Below, in pieces: positions 36,410-48,755 of a stretch of 64,000 nucleotides of DNA. Every line of letters begins with the position of its first letter. Within the stretch, counting starts at the first letter, position 1. The DNA comes from Lichenostomus cassidix (taxonomy: Eukaryota; Chordata; Aves; Passeriformes; Meliphagidae): contig CM039183.1 in assembly GCA_008360975.2 (NCBI GenBank), positions 48,886,850 to 48,950,849 of the forward strand, in the 5' to 3' direction. The notes below the pieces were generated by a model. The model saw nothing but the letters and a program-made list of their open reading frames with translations. It was not told where the DNA came from and made no database searches. A program made the position numbers and the translations under genes.

Positions 36410-37615
36410 GTAAAACGTGGCCAGAATTCCCTGTGCACTTGAAAAAATGCAAGGCACACGGATAGCCAGAAAGAAGTTCATCACTGCAGAAGCTGACCAG
36501 CTTGATGCAGCTCATCTTGGCATTTGCAGACAGTCCAGCACTGATCTCCAGTCAGGACAGCAGTTCCTTGTCTGTTATGTGGTACTGACTCCCACCCATC
36601 ACTTTGCAGGCCAGTGCAAGATGGTCAGTGGATTTTAATCAGGGCAGTACTGGACTGGGTTACAGACTGAGTGCTTTATCTCCTCAAACATCCTCCTAAT
36701 TGGAGCTATATGCTATGAATCAGTATGCTGCCAAGGCAACCTGACAGCTGATGCTGTGTTGCAGGACATTTTCATACTGGGATAATACAGGATGGGATCT
36801 TTAGTGGCTTTAACCTAGGAAAACTCTGGTGTACACCAGTGGAGCCAAAGACCAATGAGAATTCGGATGTGCCAAGGATACTACTCAGTGCATCTCTAAA
36901 TATTTCACGAGGTACCAGCTGACATAAGGAGGCCGTTATGCAAATTTTTGTTATTACATTACAGTTCTGCATTTCACACAGTTCAAGTTGTTGCTCTTAT
37001 TTAAATCCCCACTATAGTTCGTACACATTGTCAGGAGGAGAAGCGTGACTGAAAAAAAACCGAACCAGAAATTTAAAACCCAACCCAACTATCCCCTCTT
37101 CCCATTTACTTCTTACAAACAACTAACATTTAAGCTGATTTTCTTTGAAGCCGACATGACATGCTCCTCTGCTGCAATCTAATATGCCAAGTGTTCCTTC
37201 CCAACCCCATATTTTCAGCAGAGCCACAAGCCCTTTAACTCATGCTAGCGATATGACCAGCTGCTCCACCTTAACTGTCCTTACCAGTGCTGTCAGAGGC
37301 AACTAAAATGTGCTGTACTGGAGGGCTGGGAAGTAATTCTCTATAGCTGAGAACATGGTCAGATGACTTCTGCAACTTGGAATTATTTCCTATCAAAGGA
37401 CCTGTGTTCTTCCTACGCCATAGCTGTGACAAACCCTCCTGAGACTGCTGTGCATTGCTAAGTGGTCTTTAAAGTTCACAGCAATGCCTCCATAAAGTTC
37501 AAGATTAAAATGATTATTTTAAGCAAGCAAACAAATATCGTAATCAGGGGAGAAAAAAAGCCCAACTACCTCCTACTCGCCACTGCATCCCAAAGAAATT
37601 ATGCTGTTCCTCCTT
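36410..37615. other. Intergenic DNA
   Basis: No gene recognised. Ordinary unique sequence. Confidence 0.5.
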
Positions 37616-37619
37616 ATAA

Positions 37620-37800
37620 ATAATAGGGGTGTGCAACGTGTCATTCCTATTCAGTGTTTGTGGGTTTTTTGGTGCTTATTGATGCTGCATCTGTTTTGTC
37701 AGTGCGTCAGCTAATGGAGAAAGTTAATTGTGTTGGTTGTAAGGCCACCTGTCACACACATGCCTCATTTCCATACTAATAGCCCAACAGTGGCAGGCAG
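37620..37800. promoter_or_regulatory. Candidate conserved block beside a CpG patch
   Basis: GTGCAACGTGTCATTCC, CAGTGCGTCAGCTAATGG and AAGTTAATTGTG followed by CCACCTGTCACAC (E-box CACCTG) directly precede the CpG-rich patch at 37.9 kb. Confidence 0.35.
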
Positions 37801-37914
37801 TGTACTCCTCTGCAGTAACACACACAGCCTCTTTGGCAACCTGGGCCAAATGTGCCTATGCAGCAACCGCAGCTCTCCTCTCTGAATGCCTCCAGTGTTG
37901 TGGCAACCCAGCTC

Positions 37915-38340
37915 TGCATTAACCCCCCGCGGCCCTCCCCAGCCCGGAGGGGTTTTTTAAACCCTTGCAGACACGCTGGGTGTCACGTTTTAGTGTGGGA
38001 GGGTGGCGGACACAGCTCTGCTTCCCTGGCGGGTTGGGTGCACTCTCCCCTACCAGCGGAGTACTTTGCTCCCTTTGCACTGTTGGATGAGGTACCTATC
38101 GCCAGCAAAACCTGGCGAGCACTGTCGGTAGCGCTGTTCACATCGGTGGTGAGGACCAGTTGAAAGTCCATCTCTTTTGTCCCTTCTGTTAACATTTCGA
38201 ACGAGGGAAGCGTTGCGGATCGGAGCCAGGGAGAGGAAACGTGCCTGCAGCTGAGGCAGACACAACCGTGCTGGGCTGCAGTGGGACTCAGAGAGATGCA
38301 AATAAAACTCACTTTGGCGATAGAGCCAATGCCAGAAAGG
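37915..38340. promoter_or_regulatory. Isolated CpG-rich patch
   Basis: About twenty CpGs in roughly 420 bases inside AT-rich desert. Open frames on both strands are GC shadows. Possible unmethylated enhancer or promoter of a non-coding RNA. Confidence 0.45.
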
Positions 38341-41300
38341 CTATATTTGATGAATATTTTATTTTAACATATGGAAAACTATTCTGGTCAGCCAAAATGG
38401 ACAGAACTTTTCCTTCCTTCTTGTTTTCCCTCACCTTTTTTCATCTAGAAGATTATGTGAGTAAAGGGATTTATTTTGAACTACCAGGCTTGCTCTTGAT
38501 CACAGCCCATGACTCGTGTTCGTTTTCCTACAGCTTGCAAAAATCCCCCATAAAACTCTGACGGAGTTTACACTACAGGCACGCCTCATGAAGTAATACC
38601 TGGAATCTTGATGGCTTCAGAGGAAACAGGCCTTTGTGCTTTTTATATCACTGTAGCTGAAATTAGAAATGCCATATGCGACTATTGAGCTTGCAAAGGA
38701 ATGTTCCATAGGCTAAAAGGCAAGCATTGAATGAGCTGCTACTCCCTTACACCCTTTATCTGCAAGCATTTTAAAGAATGCTCCACACATACTCCACTGC
38801 CTAATGGCTTAAGCCAGTGACACAGGGATTACTGTGCATGCATCGTGGTCAGGAAAAGAAATGTTTGTATCTGTCATGCATGAAGGAACAAACCAGACTA
38901 CCCTTTGCTTAGTCCATCGTAGATGCAAAGATTAATGGCCATGGGAAGGTGCAGAGGTACAGCAGTACCTGCCATCAGGCTCTCACCAGACTAAATGCAG
39001 ATTGTTTTCATCTGCAAAACTACACAGTTGTAGGAATTTCCCATTTCTGTACTGAGTTTCTTCAACAATGCCTGGAAGCATCTGTTTGGCAGAGGCTGTG
39101 GGTCCAGCTCACCCTTGTGACTGAGGTGGGGATGGACAGCTCTAGTCCTCCTCTCCAGGGAGGGTTCTGCAGGAAGTCCTGGGCAAGCACTCAGCCAGAG
39201 TGAAAGGACTGTTGGCATTGGCACTGAAGTGCTATCAAGGAGCTCATCCCAGGTCTCAGGCCAGACTGCCCCAGTATCATCAGTGCTGTCTAAATAACAA
39301 GGGGGTACAAAATAGTTCCTTGCACATCACATTGTGAGCTAAACCCACACAAACGCAGAGTATGTTTAAATCTTGGGTTATCCTTTTCACTTTCTTTTGG
39401 GGTTTGAGTCAAGTTTCATGTTTCCTGATTTCCCACAGTGATCCTGCTAACCAGAAGCCTTCTCTTACTGAAACAGGGAGTTTCACAGGCACAGTATTTT
39501 TTAGATAAAGTGGAAACAAAACAGCAGGTAGGAGGAGAGTTGACTGCACTTATTCACACACACAAAAAGAACCTATTCTAGAAATAAATCTAAAAAACTG
39601 TGACTACTTTTAGAAATTCTGTAGAAGCAATTGTTGTACAACTGTTGTACAAAAATAAAACATATAAACCCCATGAATATATGTCTGCATTTTTTTCTTT
39701 CTGCCTTCTCTTACATACTGTCTAGTCAGGTCACCCTGCTTGCTAAGCAGTCTTGTATCCTTTGAGAGAAGATGTGCTGATTAGTTTGAGAGAGGATGCA
39801 CTGTGCCACAAAATGGGAAGCCTTTCAGGCTGCTGTCCTGTTCTCACTATGGCTGGTTTTGTGGAGAACAGTATTTCAAAATATTTTGGTATTGAGGTTT
39901 GTTTATTTGTTTTATGTGGATTGGCTGAGATAAAACATCAGCCAAACATTTACCGTTGCTAAAACTTTATAACCTGCTCATCTGGGGGACAAAGACTGCC
40001 TCTTCAGACTATGTGCAGACTGCTTGTTTGCATTTGGCTGAAGCAGGTGGTTTATTCTATAAAAAAGACACTGCCAGTGCTGCACAGACAGCTCTTGTGA
40101 GAAATGTATGTCCAGCTTGCTTTGGTGTGTATGTGGACACTTGGAGCCATGCTGCTGAGGAGGTGAACTTCCCTTCCCCTACTCCAGCAGAGCAGATCCA
40201 CTCTATCTACTGAGTATGTCTGAGGAATTTATCTTCTAAGTCTTCTAACTTCTCCCTATGTCACTGTTATTCTTTTCCCCATGGAAAGGGAATAAAATTA
40301 CCTGCAAAAAGGCAGCACAGACTATTTGGGACAAAAGAGTATTTCTCAACTCCTGTATTCAGGCAGCTGCATCTACCATCTTCCAGATACACAAGAAGAT
40401 GGAGAATTGATGCACACTATAATGGCACCTTCTGTGTTCCAGTTTCCAAGGCATGAAAGCTGGGTAGCTCAAGGCAAGAGTAACACAGTTATTTCCAAGA
40501 AGTCTCCAAACTCAGACCCTATTTGCTCTACAATCTGGATGTACCCACGAAGGTTATCAGAACTTTAAAGCCAGAGACACAAGAATCCTTTAACATGGAT
40601 ACAACTTCAGTTTTTGACTATCACTAGCAGGCTGAAATGCTCTGAGAAATGTTTTCCAGCATAGCACAATCTTAGACTTGGACATCTTCAGCTTCTGACA
40701 TGAAGTTACAAATTAAAAACTAGACTGACAGCACTGCCAGCCTTTCTGTGACACTGAGACTTTGATTTGTCACCTACACTTTGTGTCTGTTAATATCACA
40801 GGGATTGCACTTTGGAAAAAATGAGGCGGTATAGTTTCCCAAGTTCTTCTGCCTTTTTCATCAAAAGCTTTCCAGGGTGAAGTCTGGCTCTTTCTAGATA
40901 TGTGCATAAACCTGAGAATTAGTTTTATTTTATACACATGTGTGCATATGTATCTGTATATATATATGTAAAAGTAAATTTTACATGCCTTTATAAACAG
41001 TTCATAAACATGCAGTGTGTTTAGAAATGCTGAAAGCAAATATGAATTCTAGAAATGGCAAAACAGTTATTTTTACAAAAAGTAGTGGAGCAAACAAAAC
41101 CATCACACAGTTTTCTTTTCCTTTCTTCTCTTTTCACATTCTTCTGTTTTCTTGAGTGTAAAGCCAAATTCAAAAATCTGAGTTTTGGCTTAGTAAAAGT
41201 TATCCCTAAATTCTCTTTCATCCCACCAAACAATAGCATTTTACTTCTAGCATTTGGGTTTTTTTCCCCCAGAAATACTTGCATGTTTCTGAGACAACAC

Positions 41301-43546
41301 AATAGGTGATACTGTGCTTACACACCCATCCACCCTACTGCATGCTGTGTTTTCTTCACGGACCTCCTGAGATTGTGTGATTGCATATAGAACCTGGCTC
41401 CACACAGTGTCACTATTGTTCTGGCCCTTTTTTTTTCCCCACATGAGTTTTTATGCTCAGCATATCTTGGCATTGTGAACTCAAGGCTTGCTAAAGAAGG
41501 GCTCAATTTACCCCTGATTTACCCCTATAAATCAACTAATAAACCATTGTAAGCACCGGTGTTGTTACACTTCGTAGTGACAAAGGGGACAGAATATGCT
41601 GGTACAGACAGAGGCATTCCAGCACTGAGAGTTAAAATGAGCAGGAACCTCCCTATTTTGAGGATACACAAGGGTAACCTAAAGAAGAAAAAACCTCTGC
41701 ATGATGACTTCTACATGCATGATTTCCAATGGTTCTTCACTTTAATGCCTGCTCCCAGTGAGCAGCCAGGCAAGCTGAAGGGAGTAAGTTACTTGTCATA
41801 TATTTCCTATACCTCCACTTGTTACCTATCTTTAAAATGCCTTTCTTTCTCTGGGTGTTTGCTCCTTTATGTTGCTATTTCCACAAGTCCGTGTAGCCTG
41901 GAAAAAGTTACTTGAAGCCATCATCCCGGCAAAGGTAAATGAAAAATCTGTATTTTCTGGCATGAAATGCCTGCAACAGAGATTAGATTGAAGGTGGTCC
42001 TAATGACATGGTTTTCCTTCTGTACCATGGCAGCAAGTGGAGCCTCAAACCTGCCCCGTGCCACCAAACTATCTCCCTCCAATTCATCCTCCCCTGAGTG
42101 ACACTTGCATAGAAGGAGAACCCATCTCTGCCAGGAAAAAGCAGGGAGAAGCCTAGGCCTTCAAGAAGATCAGGGATGAAATTAGGGCTTTCTCTGTATT
42201 CTGATACTGCTACGCTTGTCCCGGTCAGACACAGTCCCTCAACCAGAGCTCATAGTCATGATGGCATGGGACCCTTAATGATAATGAAGAGCTCCTTTCA
42301 GTTGCTTTTAATGATTAAAGGAAGTCAAAACTATTCAGCCAATATCCAACCCCTTAGTTGTGTCTCCTGTGTCATCACCTTTTCCCAAAGAAAAATTTCC
42401 TAGTGGCACAGAAGTCAAGCAAACCCAAATTTTGTGGTTAACATTTGAGATATTAATTTTTCTCCTGGGGAATCCTTATCTAGAAATGTTATAGTGCTTT
42501 AGATAAACCAAGTAATAAAGCAATCATCTAGTTCCTTGTCCAGCTGTACCAGGAAGGACCTGCTAGGTGGTCCGTGGAGCTGGGTCATTAGCAACCAAAC
42601 AAGAGGAACCAGCCTGGTACTTCCTCTTCTTTAAGCTGAGTGAGGAAGGCTCAGTCAGGAAAGATGTCTCAGCCAAAGGAAGTGTCAGTCTCTTTTAACA
42701 CTACATAATGCAGCTCGGGCGCCTGCCAAATCGTAATACACTGGAACAGACGGAGACAGAGTACTGTGGGAAGGGCAGTGCAAACTGCCTAAGGGTGCAG
42801 CACCTAGATGAGAAACTTCCCTGCACTGTCAGGAAATCCTTAATTTTCCGTGCTAGGAGAATGTTTTCCTTTTCTTTTCTTTTCTGGTTGTTTTTTTTCC
42901 CTTTCCCCTCCACTTTTCAAGGCCTGGTCTCTTGGCAGTCAGCCTAGCCTGATGAAGCATCATGGGGTCCTGATATTACAATACTGGTTTTGTTCAGTGA
43001 GTAGCAGAAGATAACTGTGTTCCTGTTTATGAAAGTGCTGTTTACAACATTGGTTGTGCTAAAATAATTTTTTTTTTAAGTTGGGGATGATAATATTATA
43101 AAGAATTCCTGGAGTTATCAGTAATAAATGCCAGCAGTAGCATGATTGGGATATTCAACTTCATACATCAGACTTTAAGACTGATTTCTCAGTGTCAGGG
43201 AGAGCCCTACTCTGAAGGCAGCAGGTACCATGCTTTGGAACTCCTTGTGTGAAACTCTGCACCATGTCAAGACCATTGATAAGAAGAGTTGAGATTCCAT
43301 AACTCATCACAAGGCTGTTGTTTTATCCGTTACACTTGTGCCGTAATAGCAGAACACCTTGCACAGTTAAGCAAACAGGTTCTTTACATTTTTTGGCACA
43401 GAATATATGTTGATTCTGCTTCATTTCAAAATGGCAACATCTTCTAGATGGACATATAGCCAGTAGTAGAACCACAATGTCATTATGCAATCCTACCATT
43501 ACCTGACTGAGACAGAGACTTCTCTCTGAGAAAGCTTTTCTGATGG

Positions 43547-43825
43547 TCACAGAACCACAGAATGGTTTGGGCTGAAAGGGACCTAAGAGATCATCTAGAT
43601 CCAGCTCCTCTGCCATGGATCATCTAGTTCCAACTCCTCTGCAACTTTTCACTAGACAAGGTTGCTCAAAGCCCCATCCAGTATGGCTTTGAACGCTTCC
43701 AGGGATGGGGTGCCCACAACTTCTCTGGCAGTGTCTCACCACCTTCACTGTAAAGAAATTCATCCTATTAGCTAAACTAAACTTACCCTCTGACCTACAG
43801 CAATCACAGCAACCAGTTGGACAAA
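43547..43825 (-). mobile_element. CR1-type LINE 3' fragment with internal 29-bp duplication
   Basis: Antisense CR1 3' end. It starts with the complement of the ATTCTGTGATT-type tail and continues with GGTTTGGGCTGAAAGGGACC, TTGCTCAAAGCCCCATCCAG, CTTCCAGGGATGGGGTGCC and CACTGTAAAGAAATTCATCC. The block 43589-43617 is repeated, slightly diverged, at 43618-43645, which a normal element does not have. Confidence 0.92.
43589..43645. repeat. 29-bp tandem duplication within CR1
   Basis: Two units beginning GATCATCTAG, period 29. They differ at a few positions, so the duplication is not very recent. Confidence 0.8.
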
Positions 43826-44759
43826 GGAGACTGATTTCTAGCAAACATTACAACATGATGGTGGGTAAAAGAAGAGAAGAATTATGGTTAAATAGATCCT
43901 TAAGTAAGAAGAGTCAGCATTACACTTGTGATGGACAGCAGCTGCAAGAAGTGTCCTCCTTTCCCTGAAAACACCAGCCTCTACTAAAAGTGGATTTGGT
44001 CACATAACATGAATTAAAAGGTCTGACATACCACATAAGCCATCTTTATGTGCACAGCCTTCCTCTCAAAACAGACAGAAGTTTAAAAAGAAATGTTTTA
44101 AAATGTTTAAGACTTAACCTTGATGAGCACAGGAATACCTAGTGCTGGACAGAACTAAGCTCAACACATTGTTTGTCCTGGCACACTTCTTGGTACTAGG
44201 GCTTCCCTTCAACTAGCCATCATGCTTCAACTTTGTCCATCTTCCTCTCCAATAATTTTCCCTCTGAAGGTACTGAAAATCAGATTTATCTGTCCACAGT
44301 GTAGATCCACCTGTATTTTAAATACCTTCTACTCACTCAAAACACCAGGGATCAAATTCTTGTCTCTTCTGTGACCACACAGCTGAAACAACATTCTTCT
44401 GAACCAACAGAACCCCTTTGACACCAGACATGACCCCAGCACACAAACATTTTTGCCCACATGTGTCTATAGGTGATCAGACCAGAGAGGTTGGACATGT
44501 GGGACTCAACCCCCTGCTTCATCTTGCCTAAGCCCAGGGGCAACACCTTAGCAGCACTACTTTCTCCCCTCTTCTTCCCCCACTTCCCACTGCAGTTTTC
44601 CCAGCCCTGGAACCACCTCCACTTCCCCAAGAATGAAAGAAGGGGTTGATCTGCTGCTCAACCTGCAAGCTCCAATAACTGAGTATTTTGGGGCACCCCT
44701 GAAGGCAAAATGACATCTGCATGCTTCACGCTATAGAATGAGAGCACAATGCTTTAAAG

Positions 44760-45320
44760 CCTCTCAGAAAATCTACAGGACAGTTAATATGATTTAAGCC
44801 TATATTTAAATTTTATGAGACTCATTTTCAAGGCTAATAACCCAGTTTACTGTGCACAATATCAAATGCAAATTTTATTACTGACTTGGTAAAAACCAAG
44901 ATGATATTCATTAGCATATCTCAGCGCATCACCCTTTTTAGCCAAAAGGTGCACCAGGAGTAACAGTGGGAGTTTTTATATGTGCTGTAAATTACAGTTA
45001 CTATCTCATTAGATAAACACATTTAAAATCAGGTTATCATTCACTTATATATCAGAAAGTTGTTTGTTCAATTGCAGCTAGTCTCGTATTACAACATATG
45101 GTGCATGAAATTCTTAGACTAATAAAATTTCAAGGTACAGGGAGCTGGTGCCTTGGAAAACACTGTTTCTGCTCAACAAATGGCTCGATATAATCTGTAA
45201 TTGCTTTGAAACAATTATGCAGCAGGCTGTTTTGTACTTAATAGTATTTACATCCTTGGGTTTATTAGCAACAAAATCTAAGTGGAACTTGTGAAAGAGA
45301 AATTAATTTTTCTGCTAAAA
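44760..45320. promoter_or_regulatory. Candidate enhancer-like conserved block (long)
   Basis: Over 500 repeat-free bases with GGCTAATAACCC, TTCATTAGCATATCTC, CTCATTAGATAAAC, a TTCAATTGCAGC block, CTGTAATTGC, AACAATTATGCAG and TTTATTAGCAAC. This is one of the densest homeodomain-like site clusters in the window. Confidence 0.45.
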
Positions 45321-45324
45321 GAGA

Positions 45325-47250
45325 TAAAGTTTTAAGTTAAAGATTCAGCAGATTGTGGAAATCTAAAATATATGTAATAGTCTCTAATTTAACTTATTTC
45401 TTATTGAAATGTTTAATTATTCTTTTAGATACCTGTGGCAGATGATCTCATCCACACCCAAGTAGCTCTTCAGCAGCAGAGTTCCCCTGGACTTTCACCA
45501 CTCTTGGCAAGTTAATTTTTTTCTCAATGCATGCACTCTGGCTTTGCCATCTTCTGGAAATAAACACAACCAATGTCCACATATAGTATTTGAAATCAAA
45601 ATGAAAATTCCTGCACCTGTGCAGCTTTGCCTACTAAACTTAACAGCAGTGACTGGAATGTGAGTCAGCATTTTGTACTTCTTTATATGCTGGCAATTAA
45701 ACAAGAAGCTCAGTACACATTAACAAAAAGGGGCATGCTGTATACAGAGCAACAGTTATGCTGGTACATAACAGCTTTGGATCAGATTATCCTATGGTAT
45801 GGACTGCTGGAGCTTCAGCAGCTTCAGCAAAACTCAGCCAGTTTGCAGACGCATTGGGTTATACCTGACTGAAGTACTTAATTTATCCTGCCATTCTGGG
45901 CATATCCACATATGCTCTGCTGATTATACACAAATCATCATATACAAATCTAATGTCAAGTGTATTATTTCAGCATTCAGTTAGGAGCAATGAAATGCAC
46001 ACTACTGCTTCATTGCATAGTTCCTACTGAGCTCAAATCTGTGAGACAGCTTGAGGGCAGTTACACATTTGGGGGTTAAGGTGGTTTTCTCGCTTTTTGT
46101 CATTAACTATTTTTCCTTCTTTTGTTTGGGATGTCTTGGATTTGCCTACATTGTAAGCTACCTCCAGTGTTAAAGCTGTGTTTTATACAGACATCCTTTC
46201 TCCTGCCTGCTAACTCTGCTCACCAGCAGCAGCAAAGCTGGTGGCCAGATTGTAAGGAAAGCCCTGATATAACAATTGTTCTCACTCTGCTCAGTACTGC
46301 TAACTTAAGGATGACTTCAACCACACAGCATTAACACCTCTCAGTTGTTCTTGTACTAACACCTTCTTAAATACTGTTACCAAAATCTCTGCCTTGGTGT
46401 TCAGCTTTTTCTGTCTGTCTCTGGTGCTGCAACTTCACCAATTTTCCTGTTGCTCTAATCTGCAATGAACTGCAGTGAATTCCTTGCCAAAGCCATCACC
46501 ACCTCACACTCATGCCAGCTGTACCCTGGGATGATTAGTGTATAGGAAATGGAAATAGGAAACCTAGGAGGGTTTGCTAGAGTACAACATGATAAAACTT
46601 TGCGAAAAAAAATCCTCACTCCCTCTTACAAGGGAATATCTCTCATTGCTGATTTCACAAGATCTGCAACAAAGAGCTGTTACAAGAACAACTTCACGCA
46701 AAGCCTCACAACTTTCCTGGCTAGTCCTGATAAGAACTGTGTAAGTTGTTAGGAAGTACAACCCCCTGTTGTACAAAACCCCCTGCTTCTACAAAAACCA
46801 CCTTTAAATTTTGCAACATCAAGAAGCAAGCATAACCTGATTTCAGCACTGCTGCTGAAATAAACCACAGAGTAAACCACAAATTACATTGTGGAGCAAT
46901 GCAGAAAACCCCCACCAGACTGTGTGTGGAAACTAAATCCCAGCACATGACAAATGCAATCTGTTCCCACTCAACTCACTAACAATCCTCCTGCAAAGGT
47001 GGCTTTCCCCAGCTAGGGTTGGGACCCCCTCTTCACTCCCCCCTGCCTACCGCTGTGATTTGGAGCTGGTCTGGGGCTGCTACAGCATTTTCTAATGAAG
47101 GAGAGGCCCAACCTGGCTGCTAACTGTGCATTTGGGATTTCAAGCACATTTGGGTTTCTCTGAGTCTGTCTTCAAGTGATTTCCAATCTGCAGGTTTTCT
47201 TACATTCCTGTAGAGCAGTGACACCTTTTTTAAAACTTTTTTTTTTATTT
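45325..47250. other. Intergenic DNA
   Basis: No gene recognised. Short frames are chance. Confidence 0.5.
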
Positions 47251-47256
47251 ATACAG

Positions 47257-47310
47257 CACCTACCAAAATGAGTGCCATCTCTGACAAGGTCTCCAAGGTT
47301 CTGCTGCAAA
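47257..47310 (+). other. Possible 54-base exon (splice-site bounded)
   Basis: Preceded by a T-rich tract and ATACAG (acceptor), followed by GTAAGTA (perfect donor). One frame is open from an ATG at 47268 through the donor; the other two contain stops. Could be a non-coding RNA exon or chance. No family recognised. Confidence 0.2.
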
Positions 47311-47889
47311 GTAAGTAATGGTAATATTATTGGATGTATTTAATCCCTGGCACAAATGATTTCTTGAAGGGCATTAATATATTTGTCAGTTAAGAACATC
47401 TATGAATGAATACAAACAGGCTGGAATCAGGTCCCTGCTGTATTGCATATGAATATAGCTTTATCAGTCAGTCACCATCTTAGCAGGACATTTTTGCCAA
47501 ATTCATTTTGCCTGAATTTTATTCAGTAAATATTACCTCATCATGCTGTGCCTGCCCATATTAATGATGGGAGACATTAGTTTTAGGGAATGCATGCGTT
47601 AAAAAAAAGGACACCTTTGGCTATGGGCAACATGGCCAAATAAATATTAGCAGTTGTGGGTGCAGCCATAGTGAGGTGGGGAAAAGGTCCACAGCTGAGT
47701 GAACTGGGTGTAGTGCACTGGGGTTTGCTAATGAAGCTTAAGAATGCTTGATTATTTGACCCTTTGTAGTTTCTTTGCCAACCACAAATATCCATTCAAC
47801 CCTCCCGGGCTTTTTTGACTTGGTATTTTGCAAAGCTGTCTCAAAATAAAAATAAACGTGGGCACTTTCCAGATGCTCTACCCATTTTG

Positions 47890-48755
47890 GGTATCCTGGG
47901 TCAATTCGGACCAGAGGGAAGCGTTTTCGGATGGAGCAAGGATGTCATATGGACTGGGACGGGCTGTTGAGAGCTCACAAATCCCCGCAGTCCCCCAGCT
48001 GCCCTGCTCCTGTGCCCAGACGCCCGACGGCAGCCACAAATCCTGGAGCAGCCTTTGGGACCCGCCGGATGCTCCCCTCCTCCCAGCGGGTCAGCTCGCA
48101 AAGGACAGGAGCCGTTTTCCCACCGGGACCTGTGGTTTTACCGAGGCAGAGGGGAGGGGAGGAATGGAGGCTCTCACTCACCACAGGCTGCCCCACTCCC
48201 GCTGCTGTGGGGAGCAAACCAGCTCCTTTGCGGATGCGGCGGGGCAGGGGGAGCTTGGTTTGGTTTTTTGAATAGCAGCTACTAAAATAAAGTCCGAGCA
48301 GGTAGAGCCGAGCCTGGCTGAACTGCCAGCTCCAGCAGCTTCCCGCCTGTCTTCCCAATCCCGCAAAACCTAACACCAAACCAAGCAGTGCCATCTATTG
48401 ACTGCAGTGCCTCATGGCCTCGCCGCAAACGCTGCAGCCCGGGTGTCACCTCCCCTCTCAGTGTCCCCAGGAGGGAGCGGGGGGTGCGGGAGCAGCGCTC
48501 AGCCCTCCCAGCCGGGAAGCCCTCCTCCCCTGTCCTTCTCCTCTCGCATCTCTTCCCTGCCATCCATCACCGCTGTCGCTCTGCCACCGCGGCTGTCACC
48601 CGGCTGTGACTAAGGTAGAGAAAAATGAGTCGTTTAAGCGCGGCAGAGCTCGGGACGTTCAGGAGCATGAGACAAATTAACGAAGTGCGAGAAATTAGAG
48701 TGCATAAATCTGACGGCTTTAAATCATCGTGCGGCTGCTCGTACCCACAAGTAAG
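47890..48755. promoter_or_regulatory. Isolated CpG island in the desert
   Basis: Roughly forty or more CpGs in about 870 bases, some 39 kb from OLIG3 and with no coding gene next to it. The right end (48615-48745) has GAGTCGTTTAAGCGCGGC, CAAATTAACGAAGTGCG and GGCTTTAAATCATCGTGCGG, which look constrained. A donor-like AAGTAAGG follows at 48749-48756 on the plus strand. Frames on both strands are GC shadows. Confidence 0.55.

Larger units (their letters stand above)
38345..44755. other. Intergenic DNA
   Basis: Apart from the CR1 fragment at 43.5 kb I recognise no gene or RNA. A short repeated TTGTTGTACAA-like unit lies near 39631-39652. Confidence 0.5.

Noticed and set aside
36144..36413. Open frame within the 36.1-kb CR1 copy
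   Set aside because: Lies in the antisense 3' region of a truncated LINE, outside its reverse-transcriptase frame.
47828..48394. Frames of up to 147 codons in the 47.9-kb CpG island as a hidden protein gene
   Set aside because: Frames exist on both strands at similar length, as expected from GC richness. No family motif was seen.
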